The notes under the pieces are model-generated. The model was not told the DNA's origin. It made no database searches and saw only the letters and a list, made by a program, of their open reading frames with translations. A DNA stretch of 64,000 nt from Anabaena azotica FACHB-119 (GTDB taxonomy: Bacteria; Cyanobacteriota; Cyanobacteriia; Cyanobacteriales; Nostocaceae): contig NZ_JACJSG010000014.1 of NCBI RefSeq assembly GCF_014697625.1, forward strand, positions 100,280-164,279. The letters run 5' to 3'. The position numbers were made by a program, and so were the translations under genes. Shown piece after piece: positions 23,527 through 32,483 of this stretch. Each line of letters starts with the position of its first letter. The first letter of the stretch is position 1.

Positions 23527-23645
23527 CTGGGGGAGCAGGGGAGCAGGGGAGCAGGGGAGCAGGGGAGCAGAGGAGAATTAAATAATTCCCAATTCCCAAT
23601 TCCCAATTCCCAATCCCCAATCCCCAATCCCCAATCCCCAATCCC
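23527..23645. repeat. Tandem repeats GGGGAGCA and AATTCCC/AATCCCC
   Basis: GGGGAGCA units at 23529-23571 and heptads AATTCCC/AATCCCC at 23583-23645, directly upstream of the UPF0367 gene. Confidence 0.85.
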
Positions 23646-23696
23646 TAATCTGATAACGCTAAAATGAGTCCTACAGTTATATGTAATTCCTGCTAA

Positions 23697-23969
23697 ATGT
23701 TTACCATCGACTTAACAATCAAAAATACTGCTTTCCCCGTAACGGTGCAACGTAAGACAGCAGAGGACGCTGAGGCTGTTTATCAGCTGATTTTGGCAGC
23801 TATGCGCTCTGGCAATCCTGATATTGTGGAACTTAAGTGTGAGGGTAAGACAGAAAAGAAAGTTGCTGTCCGCGCTAGTGAAATTTCTGGAGTGCAAATT
23901 ACTCAAAAAGATGGTGTTACAACCAGCAGTGGTAGAGCGCCGGGATTTTTTGCCCTAGCTGGTGAGTAA
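23697..23969 (+). CDS. UPF0367 family protein
   Basis: A 90-residue soluble protein belonging to UPF0367, a small family conserved in cyanobacteria and some algal plastids. Signature pieces are [37 protein letters not shown] and the end [12 protein letters not shown]. Function unknown. It is followed after 14 bp by an ABC ATPase gene in the same direction, so they are probably co-transcribed. Confidence 0.85.
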   Translation: MFTIDLTIKNTAFPVTVQRKTAEDAEAVYQLILAAMRSGNPDIVELKCEGKTEKKVAVRASEISGVQITQKDGVTTSSGRAPGFFALAGE

Positions 23970-23983
23970 CCCAAGGTGCAAAC

Positions 23984-24661
23984 ATGGCGGACATGGGCAT
24001 TGTTGTTAAAGATTTAAGTTTTAGTTGGCCGAGTGGTGAGATAGCCATTCAATCTTGCTCTTTGGAAGTCCCCCAAGGTGAGTTTTGGATGCTTCTCGGC
24101 ACTAATGGCAGTGGAAAATCCACATTACTCCGTCTTTTAGCCGGGCTTCTGGCTCCTCAAGCTGGTGAAATTGGAGTTTTACAACCTGTGGGTTTTGTCT
24201 TCCAAAACCCCGATCATCAATTGGTGATGCCAACTGTTGGGGCGGATGTGGCTTTTGGTTTGGTGGAGGAAAAACTGCCAACTGCTGTTGTTAGAGCCAG
24301 AGTAGAGGAGGCCTTGGGGGCTGTGAATTTGAACGCCCTGACGCTACGCCCAATTTACGCCCTCAGTGGGGGGCAAAAACAGCGTGTGGCTATTGCAGGG
24401 GCGATCGCTCGACGCTGTGAAGTCTTATTATTAGATGAACCTACAGCTTTACTCGATCCAGATAGCCAACTGGACTTAGTGGCCAGTGTCCGCCGCTTAG
24501 TTAAAAGCAGGGGTATCACTGCTTTGTGGGTAACACATCGCTTGGATGAGTTGAATTACTGCGATGGCGCTTTCCTACTAGAAAAAGGTTGTTTAGTAGA
24601 CCAAGGTGAACCCGAACGCCTCAAACAGCGTCTGATGGAAGTGCATCAAGAAGCTTCTTGA
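23984..24661 (+). CDS. ABC transporter ATP-binding protein, EcfA/CbiO-like
   Basis: A 225-residue ATPase with Walker A GTNGSGKST (39-47), Q-loop VFQNPDHQL (72-80), signature LSGGQKQ (127-133), Walker B LLLDEP (148-153) and H-loop in WVTHRLDEL. The PDHQ after the Q-loop and overall compact size match the ATPases of energy-coupling factor (cobalt, nickel or vitamin) transporters. The transmembrane partner and substrate-binding S component are not in the window, so the substrate is unknown. Confidence 0.85.
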   Translation: MADMGIVVKDLSFSWPSGEIAIQSCSLEVPQGEFWMLLGTNGSGKSTLLRLLAGLLAPQAGEIGVLQPVGFVFQNPDHQLVMPTVGADVAFGLVEEKLPTAVVRARVEEALGAVNLNALTLRPIYALSGGQKQRVAIAGAIARRCEVLLLDEPTALLDPDSQLDLVASVRRLVKSRGITALWVTHRLDELNYCDGAFLLEKGCLVDQGEPERLKQRLMEVHQEAS

Positions 24662-25019
24662 GTTGGGGACTGGGGACTAGGTACTGGGGACTGGGGGAAG
24701 ATGTAGCTTGCTTCTCTGACGAGACGCTACCGCGAACCCGTAGGGTGGAAAAAAAGGTAAAGGTTAAGGGAATAATTCAAACCCTTTACCCCTTCCCCTT
24801 TCCCCTTTCCCCTGTCCCCTGACCAATTAATCAATAATTTCTGACAACTGCAACGCGCTATTAATGGCGCGTTTGCTGTTATTGGCGCTTTTTCAAATTA
24901 ACTTTGCCAACAAATCATATTTTTCCATTATTTGTAACATAGTGTTACAGGCATTGCTTCAATTACTATAAAAGTTATGAATGGATCTTGTTAACTCTAG
25001 AAAATTGTGATTGAAAACC
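24662..25019. other. Intergenic region with repeats and a hairpin
   Basis: GGGGACTGGGG units, a GAGACGCTACCGCGAACC repeat (about 24721-24738), a polypyrimidine tract and then the hairpin at 24852-24873. AT-rich sequence with the NYN-gene promoter follows. Confidence 0.5.
24852..24873 (+). terminator. Hairpin after the ABC ATPase gene
   Basis: AACGCGC and GCGCGTT form a 7-bp stem around TATTAATG. It is short of a T-run (TTTGCTGTT), so termination is likely but not certain. Confidence 0.55.
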
Positions 25020-25568
25020 ATGCCCCGTTCCCTAATCCCCGTCGTTTTATTAGTAGACGGCTACAATATAATTGGCGCTTGGCCTTGCCTGAAAAAAACC
25101 CGTGATCAAGATGGACTAGAAGCGGCTCGCTGGCAACTTGTGGAAGCGATGACAAGTTACAGCGCGTTTGTAGGCTACGATACTCAAGTCGTTTTTGATG
25201 CTCACTATCAAAATACTTCTAGTAATAAGGAAGTTATTACAGAGCTAGTCTCAGTTCATTACACAGATTTTGGGCAAACGGCAGACACGTACATCGAAAA
25301 AATTTGTGCGTCCTTACGTTCCGAAATTGCACAAGCTCGCATTTCTCGCGTCATTGTTGCCACATCAGACCGCGCACAGCAATTGACGGTGCAGGGATAC
25401 GGGGCTGAATGGTTATCAGCACATCAACTGTGTGGGGAAGTGGAAACTACAGTATGTCGGATGCGTCATAAGTATCAAACCCGTAAACAGTCTAAAAGTA
25501 GATTTTTAGCTAGTGCTATTGATCCTAAAGCAAGGCAGAAACTTGCCGAATTACGCATGGGCATTTGA
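25020..25568 (+). CDS. NYN-domain ribonuclease-like protein (YacP/Rae1 family)
   Basis: A 182-residue protein; the start is put at ATG 25020 (MPRSLIPVVLLVDGYNIIG), with a TTG three codons upstream. The NYN/PIN-like fold has its acidic residues in LLVDGYN, VVFDAHY and TADTYIEK, and a basic C-terminus. Relatives include YacP/Rae1 of Bacillus, a ribosome-associated endoribonuclease that cuts mRNA in the A-site. A role in RNA turnover is likely but not proven. The gene ends before a hairpin and tRNA-Asn. Confidence 0.85.
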   Translation: MPRSLIPVVLLVDGYNIIGAWPCLKKTRDQDGLEAARWQLVEAMTSYSAFVGYDTQVVFDAHYQNTSSNKEVITELVSVHYTDFGQTADTYIEKICASLRSEIAQARISRVIVATSDRAQQLTVQGYGAEWLSAHQLCGEVETTVCRMRHKYQTRKQSKSRFLASAIDPKARQKLAELRMGI

Positions 25569-25590
25569 ATCAATGCTAGCAGCAGCAAAG

Positions 25591-25611
25591 TCTCTAGTGT
25601 CAGACTAGAGA
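25591..25611 (+). terminator. Terminator after the NYN gene
   Basis: TCTCTAGT and ACTAGAGA form an 8-bp stem, with a GTCAG loop, followed by GGGTTTTGG. The T-run is short. Confidence 0.65.
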
Positions 25612-25720
25612 GGGTTTTGGCTGGAATTATCTGGACAATAAAGCAAGTGAAAAAAATTTTGCAAAAGCCCTTGCCATCTCCTAAATACTACGCTAACATT
25701 ATAAATCGTGAGAGCAACGT

Positions 25721-25792
<72 letters not shown>

Positions 25793-26526
25793 TTTAAAAA
25801 CAAGGCAAATAAAAAGTTAGAAATGAAGCGCGACATAGGAAGCTTGATGCTAGCTTTTGATATTTGCAAATATTTGTAATATGATGCAGCAGTGATTTAC
25901 CTAAATCAGTGGTTTGAAACTGCGATCGCAACTTGAACAAGGACACCTGCTATTTTTTGGTAGAGACTGGGAACCATAACGCTTGGCGTAATGTACTTGA
26001 TTTTGTTGCTATTCTTATAGGTACACAGATAAGAGTGGCGGAGGTTCCTTTTCTGGTAATATCACCAAAACGGGTGTTGAAAGCCATCTAAAAAGAGGCT
26101 TGATTAGTACTGATAGCTCAAGTAACTAGCAAGTTCAAAACTTACTTAGCATTCATATAGTTGTTTAAGTAGAACCGACTAAATAAATTAGGGTTTGTAG
26201 TCAGGACTTTAGTCCGGGGAAAAAGACTAAAGTCCTGACTACTCACTCAATTGTGATAACTTTACAGTACTTAACATAGTTTGATTGATTTTCGACGGCT
26301 TACCTATACCATAAATTATTTACTGCGATCGCTCCTTGTGGCATCCGATTGAATTAAGCAACCCAAGTCTCCCAAATAAAATTGAAGTACACCCAGTTTT
26401 ATGTGAAAACTGGTGAAAAGAGAAAAAGCTCAGGTTTGAAGGCTTTCCCTTCTCCTTTGGCTTCTTCTATAATGCTCTAATTGGTCATCCTTGAAAGTAA
26501 ATTAATTCCAAGCACTCACAGACACT
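25793..26526. other. 734-bp region without a recognised gene
   Basis: It holds the dispersed repeat at 26191-26304 and otherwise unremarkable sequence with stops in all frames. A few HIP1 octamers occur (25922, 26324). I see no small gene with a ribosome-binding site. Confidence 0.5.
26191..26304. repeat. Dispersed repeat with GTAGTCAGGACTTTAGTCC hairpin, copy 2
   Basis: A 19-bp arm GTAGTCAGGACTTTAGTCC pairs with GACTAAAGTCCTGACTAC around GGGGAAAAA. The tail ACTTAACATAGTTTGATTGATTTTCGAC is shared with the copy at 9598-9705, so the repeat unit is larger than the hairpin. Confidence 0.8.
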
Positions 26527-26799
26527 ATGGAAATTAAAGAAATTAAAAAACCTTACAAGCCAAAAACTCAAGACTACGAAACTAGGAACTTTCAACACGT
26601 TAAAATACTGGACTGCAATCAACCAGTAAGCAGAGTGATTTATGAATGTTGGCACTGTAAGCAAGGTTTATTAAGTGAGGTTGAAGGAGTATCTCCCCAA
26701 GTTATAGAAGCCACTTGTCCTAGTTGTGGCAGAACAGCAATCCGGTTAATGGCTAACAAGGTACTGTCAACAACACCTATCCCTTCACCCTGGAGCTGA
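26527..26799 (+). CDS. Small zinc-ribbon protein of unknown function
   Basis: A 90-residue protein with two CxxC pairs (CWHC and CPSC, about 20 residues apart from each other's ends), making a probable zinc ribbon. The N-terminal third is basic. It is not recognised; it could bind nucleic acid or a protein partner. A rho-independent terminator 12 bp after the stop and a standard ATG start support a real gene. Confidence 0.65.
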   Translation: MEIKEIKKPYKPKTQDYETRNFQHVKILDCNQPVSRVIYECWHCKQGLLSEVEGVSPQVIEATCPSCGRTAIRLMANKVLSTTPIPSPWS

Positions 26800-26810
26800 G
26801 AATAGCACAA

Positions 26811-26843
26811 TAAAACTCCCTTTTCTAAGCGCAGGGAGTTTTA
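26811..26843 (+). terminator. Rho-independent terminator of the zinc-ribbon gene
   Basis: TAAAACTCCC and GGGAGTTTTA pair perfectly with a 13-base loop; a T-run is included in the 3' arm. Confidence 0.88.
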
Positions 26844-27634
26844 TATTAGCTTTGAGCAGTGGTTAAATTACTAGATAATTATATTAATACAGTTGTAATG
26901 CTAGTAACAATTTATAGTTAAATGTGATTTTTTTGACATAATTTACTTCTCTGATGGCTTAATAAAGTTGATATTTTCCAGAAAAGCCACAACTAATTTG
27001 TACACAAGCCCATTTATTTTTGGGGCAAACTTCTCTAGATTACTAGTTTAAGAATATCCCCTTTGATATACACGTCTGGGATCATATTTTGATAAGGCGT
27101 AATATTGTTTAATATATAAGTCTTTATCTATGATATTAATTTAATATTCTTTTAATAATAACAATTACAAATGCACAACATTGATACGAATCGCTGTAAG
27201 CTATTCTCAGTGAATATTAATGAATGTCAATGCTGTTGATAAAAAACTACTGCATAAATTAGCCTAAATGAGTTTTTTTGTATCTAATCTCTAGTAAGAG
27301 CTTTGTTTAACACTTGCACGATAGCGAGGCTTTGTATGCAAATCGCTATCAACCTTGAGTGCGCCAAAAATTTATTTCTTGGCTAAGTTTTTCATGCCTA
27401 TAAAAGAAGAAATTTATTATAGCCATTTTCAATCTAGTGAGGTACAGGTATGCAAATAGACCTAACCCCCTAACCCCCTTCCCGAAGCGGGAAGGGGGAA
27501 CAATTCAAAGCCTCTCTCCTTTTAGGAGAGAGGTTTGGAGAGAGGTTAAAATTGTACTTCACTAGACCGAGAACCGCTATAAAAGCGACTCAAAGTTTTG
27601 TCAAAGTTTCAATTTCTCTTACCTTGTAGCTAAA
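26844..27634. other. Long upstream region of the bicarbonate-type transporter gene
   Basis: An AT-rich 790-bp leader or promoter region. It contains direct and inverted repeats: at about 27465-27500 CCCCCTTCCCGAAGCGGGAAGGGGG, an inverted repeat, and at 27511-27545 CTCTCTCCTTTTAGGAGAGAGG, another. Both are common Nostocales intergenic repeats. No open frame with coding character was seen. Confidence 0.5.
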
Positions 27635-29362
27635 ATGTCTTTGACCAATAGTATCAATTTCAATAACTTGCGAGGCGATCTATTCGGTGGTTTAACTACC
27701 GCAATTGTATCTCTGCCTCTAGCCTTAGCGTTTGGCGTGGCTTCTGGTGCTGGGCCTGTAGCTGGTTTGTATGGAGCGGTTTGCGTTGGTTTTTTTGCGG
27801 CCTTATTTGGTGGGACTCCAACGCTAATTTCTGAACCAACTGGGCCGATGACTGTAGTGATGACTGCTATTGTCAGTTCCATGACTGCAAATAATCCAGA
27901 AAACGGTTTAGCAATGGCATTTACTGTAGTCATGCTAGCTGGATTATTTCAAATTTTCTTTGGGGTATTTAAGCTGGGTAAATATATTACCCTCATGCCC
28001 TACAGTGTAATTTCTGGCTTTATGTCAGGAATTGGGGTAATTCTGATTATTCTCCAAATTGCGCCTTTTGTTGGACAACCAAATCCTAAAGGCGGGGTAT
28101 TGGGAATGGTGCAAAACCTGCCTGTTTTATTGACAAAGATTAATCCGGCAGAAACAATTTTGGGTGTGCTGACATTGGCAATTATCTTTTTCATGCCATC
28201 CAAAATTAAACGTTACGCCCCACCTCAGTTAGTTGCATTAATTATAGGTACTGTAGTTTCTCTGGTTTTCTTTGGCAACGTTGATATTAGACGTATTAAC
28301 GACATTCCAATGGGGTTGCCAAAATTAGTACTACCTACCTTCACTCCATCACAAATCACAGTCATGATTATTGATGGCGCAATGTTAGGGATGCTGGGTT
28401 GTATTGATACCTTGCTGACTGCTGTGATTGCGGATAGTTTAACTCGTACCGAACACAAATCTGATAAGGAATTAATTGGTCAAGGTATTGGTAACTTTGT
28501 ATCTGGTTTGTGCGGTGGATTACCAGGTGCAGGTGCGACAATGGGAACGGTGGTTAATATCCAGACTGGCGCTCAAACTGCTTTATCTGGTATTACTCGC
28601 GCCTTAATCTTATTGGTTGTGGTGTTGTGGGCTGCGAATATCACCGAATATATCCCAATGGCGGTGTTGGCTGGTATTGCTCTGAAGGTGGGGATTGATA
28701 TTCTTGACTGGAGCTTCTTAAAACGCGCTCACAAAGTATCCTTGAAGGGTACAATCATCATGTACGGTGTGTTATTTTTAACCGTATTTGTTGACTTGAT
28801 TGTTGCCGTTGGTGTGGGTGTGTTCATTGCCAATATCTTGACTATTGACCGTCTTTCTGAATTGCAAGCTCAGGAAGTGAAAACAATTAGTGATGCGGAT
28901 GATGCAATTGTTTTAAGCGATGAAGAGAAACGATTGCTGGATCAAGGTAATGGACGCATTTTGCTATTTTATCTGAGTGGGCCGATGATTTTTGGGGTAT
29001 CTAAGGCGATCGCTCGTGAACATTCAGCAATGGCGGATTCCGATGTGTTGATTGTAGACTTGAGTGATGTACCAATGCTGGGTGTGACAGCTTCTTTAGC
29101 GATTGAAAACGCCATTAAAGATGCTAGTGAACAAGGTCGTCAAGTTTTGATTGTCGGTGCAGGTGGTAAAGTCAAACGGCGCTTAGAAAAGTTTGGCATC
29201 ATGCGATTTGTACCTACACATTATATGTTTGTAGACCGTGTGGAAGCGCTCAAACAAGCTGTTGCTTTAGTTAAGTCTAATCAAACTGGCACAGATGTCG
29301 TAGGCTTAAATAGCTTGACTAACCAAGGTAATGACCCTGATTCTTACGCCTATCCCAACTAA
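27635..29362 (+). CDS. bicA: SulP-family anion transporter, BicA-like (bicarbonate)
   Basis: A 575-residue membrane protein with the SulP layout: about 12-14 transmembrane segments to residue ~400, then a cytoplasmic STAS domain (about 430-550, with VLIVDLSDVPMLGVTASLAIENAI). In cyanobacteria such proteins include BicA, a Na+-dependent HCO3- importer of the CO2-concentrating mechanism; others carry sulfate. The gene is followed by a cation/proton antiporter gene in the same direction. This pairing is sensible for Na+-coupled bicarbonate uptake, because the antiporter would renew the Na+ gradient. The symbol is given by similarity and pairing; substrate is not proven. Confidence 0.8.
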   Translation: MSLTNSINFNNLRGDLFGGLTTAIVSLPLALAFGVASGAGPVAGLYGAVCVGFFAALFGGTPTLISEPTGPMTVVMTAIVSSMTANNPENGLAMAFTVVMLAGLFQIFFGVFKLGKYITLMPYSVISGFMSGIGVILIILQIAPFVGQPNPKGGVLGMVQNLPVLLTKINPAETILGVLTLAIIFFMPSKIKRYAPPQLVALIIGTVVSLVFFGNVDIRRINDIPMGLPKLVLPTFTPSQITVMIIDGAMLGMLGCIDTLLTAVIADSLTRTEHKSDKELIGQGIGNFVSGLCGGLPGAGATMGTVVNIQTGAQTALSGITRALILLVVVLWAANITEYIPMAVLAGIALKVGIDILDWSFLKRAHKVSLKGTIIMYGVLFLTVFVDLIVAVGVGVFIANILTIDRLSELQAQEVKTISDADDAIVLSDEEKRLLDQGNGRILLFYLSGPMIFGVSKAIAREHSAMADSDVLIVDLSDVPMLGVTASLAIENAIKDASEQGRQVLIVGAGGKVKRRLEKFGIMRFVPTHYMFVDRVEALKQAVALVKSNQTGTDVVGLNSLTNQGNDPDSYAYPN

Positions 29363-29473
29363 CTCAAATACTGTAAACTTTCACTTGTTTTAATTCGTAA
29401 TTCGTAATTTAATTATGAATTACGAATTATTTTGATTAATCCCAAAAATTCATCAGCAAAACAAACAGAAAAC

Positions 29474-30883
29474 ATGATTTTGACAGAACCAATAATTAAT
29501 TCAATTACCTGGGTAAATTCCCTAGCTTTAAAACTTCAGCCTCAATTACTAGCCACAACCGAGGCAGAAAATGCTCCCATTGTGTTGACTGGGGTACTCC
29601 TAAGTTTAGTAGTCATTTATTTAGCCAGTAAAATTGGGGGCGAACTGTCTCGGATGATAGACTTACCTCCAGTTTTAGGTGAATTAGTTGCTGGTGTGGT
29701 GGTTGGTGCTTCTGCACTCCATTTGGTTGTGTTTCCCGAAAGCGGTGCAGTTGCAAGTGATTCGGTGATTATGACCATCCTGCAATTTATTAACAATCTC
29801 ACTCCTGAAGCAGTAACATCAATTTTTCAAAGCCAAAGTGAAGCTGTTTCTATTCTGGCTGAATTGGGTGTGATCATTCTGTTATTTGAAATTGGTCTGG
29901 AATCAGATTTAAAAGAATTGCAGAAAGTGGGTTATCAAGCGACAATTGTGGCTTGTGTTGGGGTTGCGGTTCCTTTTGCGGCTGGTACGGTAGGATTGAT
30001 TACCATATTTCATGCTCCTGTTATTCCGGCAATTTTTGCTGGTGCTGCACTGACGGCTACTAGCATTGGGATTACCTCGAAAGTTTTGTCAGAACTGGGG
30101 CAGTTAAAATCTAGGGAAGGACAAATTATTGTTGGTGCGGCTGTTATTGATGACATTTTAGGAATTATCGTTTTGGCGGTGGTTGCTAGTTTGGCAAAAA
30201 CTGGGGAAGTTGATGTTTTTAATGTAATTTATTTGATTGTCAGCGCTACCGTTTTTCTGATCGGTTCCATTCTTTTGGGTAAATACTTCAATCAAAGTTT
30301 TGTTGCCATTGCTAATAAATTACAAACTCGCGGTAACTTAATTATCCCCGCTTTTGTCTTTGCATTTTTCATGGCTTTCTTAGGTAATGCCATTCATTTG
30401 GAAGCGATTTTAGGTGCTTTTGCGGCTGGTTTGGTTTTGGATGAAACTGATAAGCGTAAAGAGTTAGATGAGCAAGTAAAACCTATTGCTGATATCTTAG
30501 TTCCTGTTTTCTTTGTGACTGTTGGAGCCAAGGTTGATTTAGGTGTGCTTAATCCTTTGGTTCCAGAGAATAGAGAAGGTTTAATCATCGCTACCTTTTT
30601 AATTGTGGTGGCAATTATTGGTAAGGTTGTCACCGGTTGGGCTGTGTTTGGTCAAGCGGGAATTAACCGCTTGGCTGTTGGCTTTGGGATGATTCCTAGA
30701 GGTGAAGTTGGGTTAGTATTTGCTGGTATTGGTTCGGCTAGTGGGGTTTTAGATAAGCCTTTGCAAGCAGCAATCATTATTATGGTGATTCTGACAACCT
30801 TTTTAGCGCCTCCTTTATTGCGTTTTGCGTTTAAACAATCTGGGGAAGGACAGGAATTAGAACAAGCTGATTTGCTTGGGTAA
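29474..30883 (+). CDS. Cation:proton antiporter (CPA2, NapA-like Na+/H+ type)
   Basis: The start is placed at the ATG at 29474 (MILTEPIINS, 469 residues); a TTG frame begins at 29432. About 12-13 transmembrane segments are seen, with IILLFEIGLESDLKELQ in an early helix region, GAAVIDDILGIIVLAVVASLAK (ID-D motif at the ion site) and ILVPVFFVTVGAKVD. It exchanges Na+ or K+ for H+ at the plasma or thylakoid membrane. It follows bicA by about 110 bp, with a short palindrome between (AATTCGTAATTTAATTATGAATTACGAATT), and ends with LEQADLLG. No RCK or universal stress domain is attached. Confidence 0.88.
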   Translation: MILTEPIINSITWVNSLALKLQPQLLATTEAENAPIVLTGVLLSLVVIYLASKIGGELSRMIDLPPVLGELVAGVVVGASALHLVVFPESGAVASDSVIMTILQFINNLTPEAVTSIFQSQSEAVSILAELGVIILLFEIGLESDLKELQKVGYQATIVACVGVAVPFAAGTVGLITIFHAPVIPAIFAGAALTATSIGITSKVLSELGQLKSREGQIIVGAAVIDDILGIIVLAVVASLAKTGEVDVFNVIYLIVSATVFLIGSILLGKYFNQSFVAIANKLQTRGNLIIPAFVFAFFMAFLGNAIHLEAILGAFAAGLVLDETDKRKELDEQVKPIADILVPVFFVTVGAKVDLGVLNPLVPENREGLIIATFLIVVAIIGKVVTGWAVFGQAGINRLAVGFGMIPRGEVGLVFAGIGSASGVLDKPLQAAIIIMVILTTFLAPPLLRFAFKQSGEGQELEQADLLG

Positions 30884-30939
30884 TTTTGATTGTATTGGTA
30901 ATAGGTAATAGGTAATTTTTCCCCATTACCCATTACCGA

Positions 30940-31518
30940 TTACCTATTTTCATATGGTTCCCACTTGGGGTTTGTGAGGCTGGTCAAGATGTGGTCTTGC
31001 CATTTGCCATTAATTAATAAATAATCTCTGGCGTAACCTTCAACAACAAAACCTAATCTTTTCAGGACATTACCACTACGTTGATTATGAGGCATATAAT
31101 TAGCCATAATCCGATGCAGGTTTAATTCTTGGAATACATAATCAGTGGCGACTTTTAAAGCTTCTGTCATATAGCCTTTACCTTGTTCAGCCTCTGCCAA
31201 GCTATAGCCTACATAACAAAAATGGGCTGCTCCTTTGACAAAGTTACTAAAGTTTATAGTTCCAATGATTTTGGTAGGTTGCTTTTTGGGAAATATGAAT
31301 AACTTTAAAGATTGGTCGTGGATAAATTCTAAAAAATTATTCTCTACTTGATAATTCCAATATTCTGCTGTGAAAAAATGTTCAGCCCAAGTGGGATAGT
31401 ATGGGGTTAAGTAGGCTTTGTTATCAATGAAGTATTTGAGGATGCTGGGAATATCTTCTTGAATACCTATACGTAATAGTAGGCGATCGCTGGTAATTAT
31501 CGGCAGTTCTGACTTCAT
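30940..31518 (-). CDS. GNAT-family N-acetyltransferase (RimJ/RimL type)
   Basis: A 192-residue acetyltransferase with the N-terminal TSDRLLLRI start, FVKGAAHFCYVGYSL strand, acetyl-CoA loop AEQGKGYMTEAL and the LNLHRIMANYMPHNQRSGNVLKRLGF segment. This is the RimJ/RimL class, which acetylates protein N-termini or small molecules. The substrate here is unknown. It lies tail to tail with the antiporter gene, separated by a TAATAGG/CCTATTA inverted-repeat region (GGTAATAGGTAAT and ATTACCGATTACC at about 30898-30946). Confidence 0.88.
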   Translation of the reverse strand: MKSELPIITSDRLLLRIGIQEDIPSILKYFIDNKAYLTPYYPTWAEHFFTAEYWNYQVENNFLEFIHDQSLKLFIFPKKQPTKIIGTINFSNFVKGAAHFCYVGYSLAEAEQGKGYMTEALKVATDYVFQELNLHRIMANYMPHNQRSGNVLKRLGFVVEGYARDYLLINGKWQDHILTSLTNPKWEPYENR

Positions 31519-32009
31519 AACTTAGATGGCAAATGCTATACCTTCATCTATGTTAATGAGTTGCGATCGCTTTCTGGTAAATATTATCGATGCGACGGAC
31601 TACGGCTTGGACCCCACATTCCGCGCCTAAAACTGGCACACAGAGAAAGTAGTCAGCAAATCAAGAATATTGGTAAAAATTGAGACAACAAAAACTTAGA
31701 AGTAAAGTTAATAGTCAGAATCAGGCTAGAAGCCAAAAAAATAAATAAAATTAGCACTAAACAGCTTATCAGCCGTGTTAATCAATCTCAAAAAAATTGT
31801 CATTTTACTCAAGGTTTCTTTTTATCAACTTTTGCAAGAGTTACTCACTCTATTTTCAGTAACTCTACTTTTTTATGCAGTATTTTTTATCACTATCCTG
31901 ATTTTTCCCAACTCCCGCTTGATTTTTCACTTTCCATCCCTGATGACTTTGGTTTTGAATCAAAAACTAGCGGACATATTTGGGAATCGGTATAATTATC
32001 CCAACCTAA
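31519..32009. other. Intergenic region with a doubtful 87-codon open frame
   Basis: A GTG-started frame (31775-32038) with hydrophobic content overlaps the 3' end of the response regulator and lacks a clear ribosome-binding site; it is not called. Otherwise AT-rich DNA with no repeats of note. Confidence 0.4.
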
Positions 32010-32483
32010 TTAATCTTCCAAACAATCAGGCAGAGTAGTCACTTCAAACCAGTAGTCTACTAGCCCTTGCACATATTGTTTCAATTGTTCAAAATTGATC
32101 GGCTTGACAATATAACTATTGACTCCATACTGATAGCAGTCATCAATATCTTTAGGATTATCAGAGGTAGTAAATACTACAACCGGAATGGTTTTGAGAT
32201 GATCATCCTGCTTGATCTGGCGCAATACCTCTCTGCCATCGGTTCCCGGCAAGTTTAAATCTAGCACAATCAAGCCGGGACGGGGGGAAATTTGGCGATC
32301 GCTATACTTACCCTTGCGGTAAAGAAACGCCAAGGCTTGCTCCCCATTCACACACCTGTGGATGGGAATTTTCAGATGCGATCGCAGCAAAAACCGTTGC
32401 AGTGCCTCAAAATCTTCATTGCTGTCTTCCACAACTAAAAGTGGTGGCTTTTTTTGCACAAACAAGGTTGAATCACGGTTCAA
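32010..32483 (-). CDS. Response regulator partner of the bacteriophytochrome (Rcp1-type)
   Basis: A 157-residue receiver-only response regulator: acidic pocket ED (19-20), phospho-acceptor D75 in GLIVLDLNLPGTDG, Thr in VVFTTSDNPKD and Lys in YIVKPINFEQL. Such receiver-only proteins accept phosphate from phytochrome kinases. Its start overlaps the stop of the phytochrome gene by 4 bp (ATGA), showing translational coupling and pairing. Confidence 0.92.
   Translation of the reverse strand: MNRDSTLFVQKKPPLLVVEDSNEDFEALQRFLLRSHLKIPIHRCVNGEQALAFLYRKGKYSDRQISPRPGLIVLDLNLPGTDGREVLRQIKQDDHLKTIPVVVFTTSDNPKDIDDCYQYGVNSYIVKPINFEQLKQYVQGLVDYWFEVTTLPDCLED

Noticed and set aside
31775..32038. 87-codon hydrophobic open frame, plus strand
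   Set aside because: Its end overlaps the response regulator gene on the other strand, its GTG start lacks a ribosome-binding site, and no family resemblance was seen.
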